Assembly (NCBI GenBank): GCA_013433145.1
Contig: CM024176.1
Coordinates: 7,054,520 to 7,118,519 of the forward strand
Source of the DNA: Ascaris suum
Lineage: Eukaryota; Nematoda; Chromadorea; Rhabditida; Ascarididae
DNA length: 64,000 nucleotides
Direction of reading: 5' to 3'
The notes under the pieces were generated by a model. That model saw only the letters and a program-made list of their open reading frames with translations. It was not told the DNA's origin and did no database searches. Positions 1-10,080 of the stretch are shown piece after piece; the first letter of the stretch is position 1, and each line of letters begins with the position of its first letter. Made by a program: the position numbers and the translations under genes.

Positions 1-660
1 TTGTGCATTCTTCAAATCTTGCTTGATACACTTTTATAGCCTGATATGTCTGAGAATGCAATTTTCGGTCATTGCGCTATAGAAATTGCTTTTTAGAAAA
101 GTTCTTGTTTTTGTCTTAGTTTATTTGCGATGGATAGAGTTTTAATGCTCTTTAATCACTAGTCATTCTTCAAATCTTGTCTTTATACACTAATACTGAT
201 TATGTCGGTGACCATGCAATTTCTGCAATTGCGCGTCATATAAGAGAAATTGATCTTATAGAAAAGTTCTTGTTTTTGTCTTCAGCTTATTGATGATTCT
301 GATAGAGTTTTTAATGCTCTTTAAGGTTCTGCCTAGTCATTCTTTCCAAATCTTGTTCCTTATACACTTATAGGCCCTGATATGTGGTGACCACGCAATT
401 TCTGTCAATTGCGCGTCATATAAGAAATTGATCTTATAGAAAAGTTCTTGTTTTGTCTCAGCTTATTAACGATTCTGATAGAGCATTCAATGCTCTTCAA
501 ATATGTGTTGAAATTCATCTTTCGAATTTTGTTTCCTTACGGTATATTTTCATATTTACTGCGACATTTTATTGCCGAGTGACCACTGCCGCGCCGCTTT
601 CCGATGACGCGCGCGGTCTCTCTCCGTCTCTCTCGTGCGCGTGCGCTTTGGCTAAGTGTG
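1..660 (+). repeat. Tandem ~160-bp units plus element end (arm A)
   Basis: About three diverged copies of a unit of about 160 bp start near 1, 160 and 325. Each carries a Pol-less motif set: an ATTCTTCAAATCTTG-like start, GCGCGTCATATAAG, AGAAAAGTTCTTG and a palindromic GAGCATT-C-AATGCTC core. After the last unit comes a unique end rich in TCTCTCCGTCTCTC and CGCGCG. The same block recurs inverted at 704-1170 and direct at 3942-4213. I read it as the right end of a mobile element that extends left of the window. No coding capacity is evident; the short open frames here cross repeat units. Confidence 0.75.
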
Positions 661-703
661 ACTAATCAAACTTTCCGTAGTTTCAAATTTCCGTGATCGA
701 ATT

Positions 704-1170
704 GGTGTGGGTAACATTAGCCACAAGCGCACGCGCACGACGGAGAGAGAGAGAAGGAGAGAGACCGCGCGCGTCATCGGGAAGCGGCGCGGTAGCGGTC
801 ACTCGTCAATAAAAATGTCGCAGTAAATATGAAAATATGCGTAGCGTAAGGAAACAAAATTCGAAAGACGAGTTTCAACACATTTTAAAGAGCATTGAAT
901 GCTCTATCAGAATCATTAATAAACTGGGATAAAAACAAGAACTTTTCTATAAGATCAATTTCTTATATGACGCGCAATGACAAAAATTGCACGGTCAACG
1001 ATATATCAGGGCCTATAAGTGCATAAAGGAACAAGATTTGGGAAGAGTGGGTAGCACATCTTAAAGAGATTATTGAATGCTCTATCAGAATCTAATAAGC
1101 TGAAACAAAAACAAGAACTTTTCTATAAGATCAATTTCTTATATGACGCGCAGTTGCCATAAATTTCACT
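704..1170 (-). repeat. Inverted copy of arm A (arm B, left terminal inverted repeat)
   Basis: Read on the minus strand, this stretch repeats the order of arm A: a unit of about 160 bp, a partial second unit, then the CGCGCG/TCTCTCC end. It finishes outward with GGTGTGGGTAACATTAGCC at 704. Arms A and B form a large imperfect foldback centred near 680. Arm B is also the inverted partner of 3942-4213, whose outer end is the exact complement TGTTACCCACACC. Confidence 0.75.
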
Positions 1171-1868
1171 GTCGAGTTATGCATTATCTTATGCGTTATT
1201 CTGGTGCACTCGTGACACTGGCTTCTTATTGGTGAACTGAATTCATGAATCGACCCTCGGCAGTTTAATGAAATGACCCAATCGTTCTTAAGTTGCATTA
1301 AACTCCCTGTGACTCTTCATGAATGGATTTTTTCGTGCGATTGTTATATGCATCGGTTATGAATTCTTCACTTCGACAGTTCCAGGTTTCCATCACTTCA
1401 TTTCTTTCGCGTATAGGCATACCGATAACGGGCACCGTAAGTTCTTTTGATGAATAAAAAGCAATCGACGCTTTCAGCGTCTAGTTAATTGCACTGACAC
1501 AGTTTGATTGCATGCAGCGCTTGCTCTCCGACATAGACAAGTCAGGATTGTGAAGGAAAAAGCAGCTCGAAGGCGACATGCTCCCACTCGAAGAACTGCG
1601 AATTAAGTTGCAGGCGACCACACGTGGTTACAAAGCAGGAAACCTTCAATGTAAGCAGTCATTTTAAGTGCGCAACTCTAGAGAAAGAAGCCAGCCAAAG
1701 CGTAGGATGTGGGAGGAGATCATAAAGAAGATGGAGCTATCAGGAGCACTCGTTTTCAGTCACTAATCTAGAATGGCTGAATAACGTTTAGAAGTACTTG
1801 CCTCACGTGCAAGTTATCTGTCCACCGACTCGTGTTCATTCCAAGTCGATCAAGAAACCAGGAGGAGA

Positions 1869-2308
1869 ATGAGCGACGGTGCAGTCAGAGGTGATGGCAA
1901 TTGTTTTTACACCCAGCATCAGTTCCTCGCATCCGAAGCGTTCGAAGGGCACAGCCTGTCGAAACAAAGTTTGCGCATTCGACAATGCAACCTATGATTA
2001 AGTCTACTAAAGTGGATCGAAAGCTTGTTAACGGCATGAGCCGCGTTGCAGTGCTCAACCTTCAGAAAGTTAATGGGCACGCATTTTTGCACAGTGCCGT
2101 TAGGACGTTAAGGACTGCTCCAAGCATCTTTATTTCGTACAAGAAAGACTTCCAGCAATGGAACGTGGCGTTAGCATTAGATAGCGAGCGATTCATTTCG
2201 ACCTTTCAGAGCACCCGCGTGTTGCATCAAGGGAACGGGATATCATCACCCAGATATCCCATCGATTCTCATCACCTTCACATATCACAGAAGACTGAGT
2301 CTGGATAG
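1869..2308 (+). pseudogene. Decayed OTU-like cysteine protease (transposon-borne)
   Basis: From the ATG at 1869 the frame reads MSDGAVRGDGNCFY, followed by an F-L-S-E-H-L-R pattern, and stops at about 1980. The D-G-N-C block with following G-E/H/LR spacing is the signature around the catalytic Asp and Cys of OTU-family deubiquitinase-like proteases. In a shifted frame up to 2308, a W-x(n)-I-x-x-FQSTR block and a late H-H-L-H resemble the OTU C-terminal half, which carries the catalytic His. At least one frameshift separates the halves, so it is non-functional. OTU domains are known passengers in several eukaryotic transposon classes. The first block is what I see most clearly; the second is inference. 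Confidence 0.5.
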
Positions 2309-2639
2309 TTATAGTTTTGAATGTTACAAAACAATTCACTGCTTCAGAGGAATCCCTAAACAATGCTTTAAAATGAGAGTCAGATGATAAATGAGTGCGA
2401 GTAGATTTCAGAGATGTTCTTATCCACGGCCACGTATAACAGTGTGGGCGAAATGCTGTAATGGAAAGGGGATACTCTGTGTTGGGGAGCCGACATTGAC
2501 TCAGTGGCTGCAGCGCTATGCTTCGACCTAGACATCTCTATGTGCACTGCGACGGATAGAGTCTGGCAAGGCTACTTTACTTTGAATACTTTAAACAGCC
2601 GTGATTTCGTCGATTTCATCGTTCCCCATCGATGCAGCT

Positions 2640-3900
2640 GGCAACTCTTCCATCTTTAGCGATCCTGAGCCTTCCGCATCCAAGTAAATACATATATAAG
2701 CGCCTCAGCGGGTCTTCCCCCTTGTTGCGGCCTGCGCGCGTGATCGTTTTACGTCTCTTGATTACCATTAGAAGATTTACTTAGTCCATCTATAGTCATT
2801 TAACCTGGCTATGTGACCAGCCCACTCTAGTTTTCATTTGTACATTTCTTCAACGATAACATTCAATGCGGATCCAGAGCGCAACTCTTCGTTTGTTGTG
2901 TGTTGCAGTTTGTTGATAGTTTCCATTCGCCTTTCCATTGCTCGCTGGGTCGCTGCTAGTTTGTTTTCTTCAGCGAGTCTGATATTCCGCATTTCGCTCC
3001 TCACAGAAGAACAGGGATGGCCGTCGAAGTGAAGAGTTCTCCCTTTACGGACATTTTTATCACTGGGTCGCAATAGACATCGTTGAGCTTGGTGAATATT
3101 AGCCAATGCGCTCTTTTTCATCTGCTTAATTCCTGACCCAAATCGCCGCTCATTTGCAAGTCTATCCTAAGTGTACAAACGGCTCCACAAGTTCGATATT
3201 TTCACTATCGAGCTTCATGGGAAACTAACGGGCAGAACGCATTTTTCATCCAGTTCGTTTTGCATTTGCAAATGCTGAGCCCAATTTTCTTGGCATTCTT
3301 GTTGAGCTCGTTCAGTGAATACTGCAAATTTCTTGCGTCTTCGGCAACGAGTCGAAGAACTTCGTCCGCAAAGAGAAGCATTTGGAGTTATTTGCTGAAT
3401 ACATCGAAACCATCTGCAGTCTCCATCTTTCTCAAGACTCCTTCGAGAGTTGATAAGGAGCCGGAGAACTAATGTCCCCTTGTTTTGCGCCTGTTTCCGG
3501 CTGACAGGATACTTCGAAGAAATAGCTACATCTGGCTCGATATTCCTTGCATCCTTTTCCTCGCCATCTCGTCAGACATAAACAGCACATTTCTGATTTC
3601 TTCCACAACAAGCTATCAATTGAAGTAGCACCAAACTCGCGATGTTTTCAAGACAGAGAGAGGATCACTTGTTAAGCGCTCGTAATTGAAGCAACACAAA
3701 ACTTCCGCTACTTATGTAACGTCTTTTTGCCATGATCCCTATCTATCAGAGACTTGAGATGTTTGCTTCACATCTCTAGAAAAGACCCACGATCCTGTTG
3801 AGAAACGACATCTGTTGCCACTTCGAGTCAGTGATGGGGTTTCGGTGATTCGTTGAACGATTTGCCCTCTTAAATCGCTCGCATATGTCAGCAGTGTCAA
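2640..3900 (-). mobile_element. Decayed RTE-type non-LTR retrotransposon, reverse transcriptase part (copy 1)
   Basis: On the minus strand, in order, I read GAKQGDISSP (about 3490, the RT GVxQGDTISP block), LLFADEVLRLVAED (about 3380, the catalytic FADD box with the second Asp changed to Glu), NELNKNAKKIGL, then SGDLGQELSR, AATQRAMERRM (about 2960) and WAGHIAR (about 2820). This is the order of the RT domain and C-terminal region of RTE-clade elements, which are common in nematodes. Several frames are used and stops intervene, so the copy is dead. The RT boundary above about 3600 is blurred. Its 3' side ends near ACATATATA at about 2690. The frame at 2834-3121 is part of this relic, not a host gene. 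Confidence 0.8.
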
Positions 3901-3941
3901 CATACGTCAATCTCTGTAACGCATGTACTTCGAGTCTGCAA

Positions 3942-4213
3942 ATTATGTCAATTGCGCGTCATATAAGAAATTGATCTTATAGAAAAGTTCTTGTTTTTGT
4001 CTCAGATTATTGATGATTCTGATAGAGCATTCAATACTCCTTAAAATGTGTTGAAACTCGTCTCTCGAATTTTGTTCCCTTACGGCATATTTTCATATTT
4101 ACTGCGACAGTTTTATTGCCGAGTGACCACTACCGCTCCACTTTCCGAGGACGCGCGCGGTCTCTCTCCGTCTCTCCTGTGCGCGTGCGCTTGTGGCTAA
4201 TGTTACCCACACC
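3942..4213 (+). repeat. Third copy of the arm (right terminal inverted repeat)
   Basis: This is a single unit of the ~160-bp repeat followed by the CGCGCG/TCTCTCCGTCTC end, finishing in TGTTACCCACACC at 4213. It has the same orientation as arm A and is inverted relative to 704-1170. It is the best-preserved example of the outer end and defines the likely element boundary. Confidence 0.75.
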
Positions 4214-6112
4214 GAGCACAGCGATTGAAATCTTTTTCTACCAATTAACGATAGAACCTTTGCCGTTTATATAAATGTAATAATTGGTCGACATCGCCGA
4301 TTGTGTGGTCTGTGACCGCGAGACAGTAGGGAAGAGTGAAATGAAATCTCTTGTGAGTATATGGTGAAGAAGGAATTCAAAAATATCAGCTCAGAAAAGA
4401 GTGGAGTTTTTCACCGCTAAATGTGACTGATTGTCCAAATCACTGAGCTGGTGCAAATTCAAGAGGGGAGGGGGCGGGGATGGAGCGGAGGAGGTGATGA
4501 GGGCGGAAGTTCATAGCCCATATGCAGGTTGTATTTCGGTGCTGTTTTATATGCAGATTTTTGCTGAATGTCTTATCGTGTCATGAGGTACTGCCAATTC
4601 ATAAGCAATAGTTCACCAAAATCGTTACACAGTGTAAGGTATTCAGTTCAGAAATGAATCAACTGCGCTCGGTTATAGGAATTGGTCCACCGGTAAAGTT
4701 CGGGAAGGTGAAGTCGGACTTTCCTCCACTTTTAATGGTGAATAGCAAAGAGTACGAAACGAATGACAAGTAAACATGGGCAGAAGAGTTGGTTACATAT
4801 GTTATGCTAAGATTTACTTCCATTGTAAGCATAGTACAGCCTTGACAGCTTCATATATTCGCAGAGAAGCGCATCGTTTTATATGCAAATTTTTGCTGGA
4901 CGTCTGCTATTTATATAGACCAAATCTTCCCACAAGAGACATTAAGAATTTAGGTGCTTACGTGAGCACCAGCTTCAAGTGTGTGCTGAAGTTTTGTGGT
5001 GAAGTGCTCAAGTTGCGATTTGCATTCTTTGCACTTTGCAGCACACCTGAGTAGAAAATTGCAGGAAGGCTTGCGTTATTTATTGCTGCCCATTTCTGAA
5101 CATTGTGCTTAATGCTGTCGAGGTGAGGTAACAGCAACCTCTGAGCGACACTAGAGTAATGCGGCTTTTAGTAGACTTTTTCGTTCGACGCTTCAACGTG
5201 ATTTTCGGGAAGGGCCTCGTATTTTAGCTCGAAACCTCTCAGGTATCATAGAGTTCAATTCGACCTCCGTTTATATTTCAAAGTCATCAAAAGGCATTCC
5301 TGGAATATGATTCGATGATATTTCCTGCGTTTACAAGAGTTTGCACTGCATTCGACGCAATACCCACTTCAAATCGAAACGAATGAAGCAAATCGAACTG
5401 GAATGCTTAATTGGTTTGCTTTCGATGTTGTCTTCATTTGGAATTTCTTATTATTTTACATGGTTATTACTAAAAATTCGTTATGTTTTAAGCGGCTTTT
5501 AAGCTCTGACTGATGTTACTGTAATATCTCGTTGTTTTTGTGTATGTGAGGTGGTGGGGGAAGTGGGGAACAGCTATGTGCCTTCTTATGCTGAAATGTT
5601 GGTTTTTAAAGGGAAATTGTGCAGTTTTGTTGAATAAGAGCTTCTGGTGCCCGCTGTGAGGACATCGGAATGTTGAGTGTTACCGGCGTGCATGAATAGA
5701 ACCCGAGCAAAACGCCCATATAAAGGCTGGATCAAGGTGAGAAAAGACGCCGGTCGGGTGGTTGGCGGTCATCGCAAAACAACACCGCTCTAAGATGGAT
5801 TTTGAGCGTCTGAAAAGTCTATACATCTTCCCACATCAGTACTCATTCTATAATAGCAAAAAAGTGTTCGCGTTAATCCTTCAAGATTTCAAATCCTCAC
5901 ATCCAGAAGCATTCACACGTTTTCTTACTTATAAGACAGTGATCTTTTTTTCCGCAGTTATCGCGTAAAATCCAATCAGAGCGGGAACTGAATCTAGACC
6001 GGAAAATTCTTAAGTGAGCAGGTGGCGTTTATTGTATCCACGAAGCTTCATGAGTCTAGTTTCAGTTGTGTTTTTGCGAATTCTAGCTACAGGGCAGAGA
6101 GAGTTAAAAATA

Positions 6113-6217
6113 CCGGACAGGTAATTTATAATACCGGGCAGACAACTCACAATAAGGGACAGGCAATTTGGAGTGCCCGGCAAACAATTTTTAGTGCCGG
6201 AGAAGTAATTTACTACT
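6113..6217 (+). repeat. 21-bp minisatellite, five units
   Basis: Five consecutive units of exactly 21 bp begin CCGGACAG, CCGGGCAG, AGGGACAG, CCCGGCAA and CCGGAGAA; most have an AATTT-like middle. Because 21 is a multiple of three, the minus strand stays open and would encode a seven-residue repeat of the LPGTxNx type (within 6010-6231). I see no start context, splice sites or homology that would make this a protein gene. Confidence 0.8.
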
Positions 6218-7079
6218 GCATTTGTAGACATTTACGACGTGTTGTTGACGTTTGTTTTCATGAGATACCACAATAAAATGGCTGAGAGAAAAGAAGAAAT
6301 GGCGGTGGAAACATAGGGTCCCAACTCTATACATTAAAAGACAACAAGGTCATATTAAAGAGAGATCATGGAATATAACAATCGTTTTACAAAATAGTAA
6401 ATAGCGAAGGGACAAAAGGGAAGCCCGTAAAGGGTTGCTGATTCGAAGAAATTAGTGAGAGAAAAAATTAGCATTAGAAACGCTAGCAGTATATGCGCAT
6501 TTGCGGCCTCGCAGATCGCATCAAGGGTATCGTTACTGGCGAAAAAATATAAGGCTCGCAAGTATGGAATAATTTTTTTCGACCAAACCAACACCCATGG
6601 TCCCAAAAGAAGGATTACTGGAGGCTGCAATCTGGCTTGCCGTCTATAAGCGGCCTGGATGCTGTTCGATGAAAATGGAAAAGGCCGTGTAGCATCATGC
6701 TGTAAAAGGCCGATTCATTCGGCAAATTTCGTCACTAATTTCACTCGCCGAATTGAAACCACATTGACAAACCTATGTCGTACAATTCACGGGTCAATAT
6801 TGGCATCGCTCAATGCGCGTTGCAAATGCAAATTTGCGAATGCGCGTCTATGAGAAATAAGGTTTTGAATCGGTTTTCACCCAGCACAATTTCCGACCGA
6901 GAACGATGTTTGCGAAGACAGTTCATCCGATACCGTAATAATGCACCAGCATTTGGGGACAATTCAACTTTCCCGTGATAACAGGTTCCCACTCGCAGCT
7001 ATCATTCCATATCACTAGCGTATCCTGTTGAGCAATTTGCTCCTTTTTTGCAGTTATATGATACAGAATGCCCTCACAG

Positions 7080-7125
7080 AAGACAGGCAGACAAACAGAC
7101 AGACATGCATACGCACGTACTCATG
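7080..7125 (+). repeat. ACAG-rich degenerate tandem patch
   Basis: A run of GACAG/ACAGAC repeats followed by CATGCATACGCACG. Similar patches occur near 16,770 and 45,595, each after a T-rich stretch, so this may mark one end of a dispersed repeat family. No coding potential. Confidence 0.45.
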
Positions 7126-8547
7126 CGATCGGAACGATTTATTTGCATAAATAATTGCATAAACCAAACGGACTTAGATGCGATCGGAACGATGTGGCGC
7201 ATTTAGCAAAAATTTGCATATAAATAATTCGTTTGCGTTGACTATAGTGAACTGATTTTGGGAATGAAGGATGGATAGGTGGAAATCGTCGTAAACCTTA
7301 ATGCGTTGGTGCGTTTTCCTTGCAAGCTTAGCCTTCAATGAGTGATATTCTTGCTTGGCTGCTGCATTGCTCGAGCAAATCTAGCCACATTATTGATTAC
7401 TCAGCATGAGGCCATTTCGTCGATGCGCCTCCTTCTTGGCTAGCGCAATTCGGCACTTTTTTGTTGTGAATATTGCGAAGCATTTTCTTGCATCCGATTT
7501 TCTCACTTCGCTGTATTTTCCTTTACGATCAAAATTGCGTTAATATTGCACAGATTCATAGTATCGTTAAAGTCGAAAATGATTTTCGCGCACAAAATAT
7601 TCAACGATGGATGGGATAATGAGTGTGTGACTAACTTACAACAACTATAACTTATGATTCACACTTCGCGTTGTAAAGCCAGGCTTGTCTTCGAAAAGTG
7701 AAGCTAAACCTCGACCGAACAATCAGCTCAAAAAAAGTTTGCCGATATGTTTCCTGTACTGTTGTCCATCACAAATTGATTACTGCGTAAGGGCTGTATA
7801 TATATGCAAAGATGTTATTGCAAATGTCTTTGAATTGGTTGCATCATTAAAGTGTGTCTTATGGATATGCATGCCGCAGATGAAGTAAGAGAAGGCTGCC
7901 GAGTTATGTTTGTGTTTCGATGATTAACCTCTCATTTATGATAGAATGATTGTTGAATTCATTCCGATTGCTTCGTGCAAAACATCGAAAGCGCCAAGGA
8001 AATTGTGTGTATTGCATCGGATGCTCTGGAAGGTGGAAATTTAACGAGCATAGAGGGGTTTTTCGATGAATTTTTGCATAAGAAATTAATTAATTAATTA
8101 AGCACAAATTGCGCATTTTATTCTTAATTTATGACACAATGAAATATTACCACTTCGCATGTTTATTGGACTTTGTTGCAGCAGAGATATTCGCGAAATA
8201 TGTTATTATTTACTAATTAATCGAATGATGTTTGCAACCTTGTTACTTCGAATGAATGTGACTGCGCAATGAGCAGTTTATTCGACAGAATTCTAAGAAT
8301 TGCTTGTTTTACTACACTGCATTAGTTTTTTGTTTTCGTTGTCGAACTCTGTGAGGGACCTTAATGGAGGAGTTTTGAAATAAAGTAACATTCTCAGCTT
8401 TCTGCTCATGCGTCAATATAATTTTGCAGCTATTGCTTCGAGCATTTGCTCGTTAATTCTAACATCAGTTATGGTTGAATTTAAGAGGTTGATGATTTTG
8501 TACAGTCGTCGATTTGTTCACGGAAGGTGACTCTTTTAAATATTATT

Positions 8548-8659
<112 letters not shown>

Positions 8660-8699
8660 AACTGCATATCTCAGGATTATAATTTTACTGTTTACCAGT

Positions 8700-10080
8700 G
8701 ATAAGCTGATAGGATAGATTTCGTGCAAGCATTCAACAGTATGCTTTGTTTGTCAGTCGTCACTGATCCTTACCACGTGGCCATCTCAACAGTGCTTCCT
8801 GGTACATCATTTCAACAACGTCCTTCGTTCAGAACGAGATTGCGTCTGTCCACTGATGATATGCTGCAACCTGCTAATGTCAACGACGCGTCACCGCTGA
8901 ATTCGGCTCTTCAGCGAGCGTTCTATCCCGCTTTTCGCATCCGTATAACAGTGTGGGAATGACAGTGCTGTTGAATAACTCTGTAAGAGGCTATCCGACT
9001 CGCCGTCCTCTCTGCTCACTATCGTATCGAAATCGTTGTCCATTCGTACTGCTTGTCTCAGATATGCGTTTGTTTTCTGCAAGTCCACACTTTGGGTTCG
9101 AGTTTCATGTCAAGCTGAGAGCATTATATGTTCAAACTGAGTAGTTTCTTCATCCACTGCACTTTGCCGCCATGGATTTTGAGCGGAATTTCCTTCGCAC
9201 TGCTTTTGAGTTCATTTAACAAATCCTTCAGGTCTTGAATTTCTGCATTGAAACACAAATTGTCTGCAAATAAGAGCATTCGAAGGCTTTCACGAACAAA
9301 TCTCTCCTTTCGCCGATCGTCATTTTCAGTAGTTATACTAGCAGGGTGATTTCTGTGTAAGATCTTGTCAATGAATTCTTAGTAGTTCTGATTAATGCGG
9401 ATCGATCCGTGATTCGATAAGCTTATAGCACGCGCTATGCTTTTTTGATATCAGTGAAAAGTAGACACAAATGATATTTTCATTTTCTATACCGTTCAGT
9501 CAACTGCCGTACTGCTCAGCAGTGGGTAACCGCTTTCTGAGGACGCCTGTGCTCTCGTCGAATTTGATTTCTTTCAAGCAAGAATTCCTAGCATGAAGTA
9601 TTTCCTTCCAAGCTTTTCTCAAAAACTGGATTTGCGCTTTGCTGATCCTTTCGGTCTCTCTCTTGTGAATTTGCTGTAGCAGTGTTCTGTCATCTTCCTT
9701 CTTGGTACCTTGCACGGGGCTTGCCTGCATTACCTGTTACGAGCATCATTCGTCGTCTTCGAAGGAGCGCAAGCGTCCCTTCGGTACGACGACATCTGGA
9801 ACTTCTAAGTGCATGTGCTGTAGCAACGCCTTGCATTTGTCACTGTTGCTGAAGAAACTGCTCAAATCGCTGTCGACATTTTTTCCGGGAAATGCCTCAG
9901 TTCATGAACGCGACAGCTTTTGAGGAAAGATCTCCCGCGACCTTCTTTGGTCTATCGCGACAGATTACTTTATTGCTAATCCTCTCTCTCTTCTTAAGTC
10001 CGATGCTTAGTTTATTCTCACAGGGCGACGCTCGGAGCATACGAATATGGCCAATTCCGAAATAACAGATACGTCCATAA
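8700..10080 (-). mobile_element. Decayed RTE-type non-LTR retrotransposon (copy 2)
   Basis: Minus-strand blocks in order: GHIRMLRA (about 10,040, matching the SDHRLLRA end of the RTE endonuclease), the inter-domain linker FLRKAWKEILHARN (within 9500-9730), LCLLFTDIKKA (about 9465, the RT block ending D-x-KKAFD), ALIRTTKNSLTRSYTEITL, LLFADNLCFNAE (about 9290, the FADD box changed to FADN), LLNELKSSAKEI, and TVIPTLLYGCE (about 8965). Only about 40 bp separate the linker from DIKKA, and the GVxQGD-to-FADD interval is short, so it has internal deletions as well as stops. Endonuclease-derived sequence may extend to about 10,600, but I could not align it. Confidence 0.8.

Larger units (their letters stand above)
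704..4213. mobile_element. Candidate 3.5-kb element with ~270-bp terminal inverted repeats
   Basis: The outer ends at 704 and 4213 are exact inverted complements for the terminal 13 bases. Similarity runs about 270 bp inward on both sides. The interior holds an OTU-type protease remnant (1869-2308) and a minus-strand RTE fragment (about 2640-3900), which may be a nested insertion. I see no intact transposase and no convincing target-site duplication: the flanks read ...GAATT on the left and GAGC... on the right. The alternative is two solo copies of the same repeat landing in opposite orientation by chance. Confidence 0.5.

Noticed and set aside
2834..3121. 95-codon minus-strand frame as a host gene
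   Set aside because: It contains AATQRAMERRM, part of the C-terminal region of RTE copy 1.
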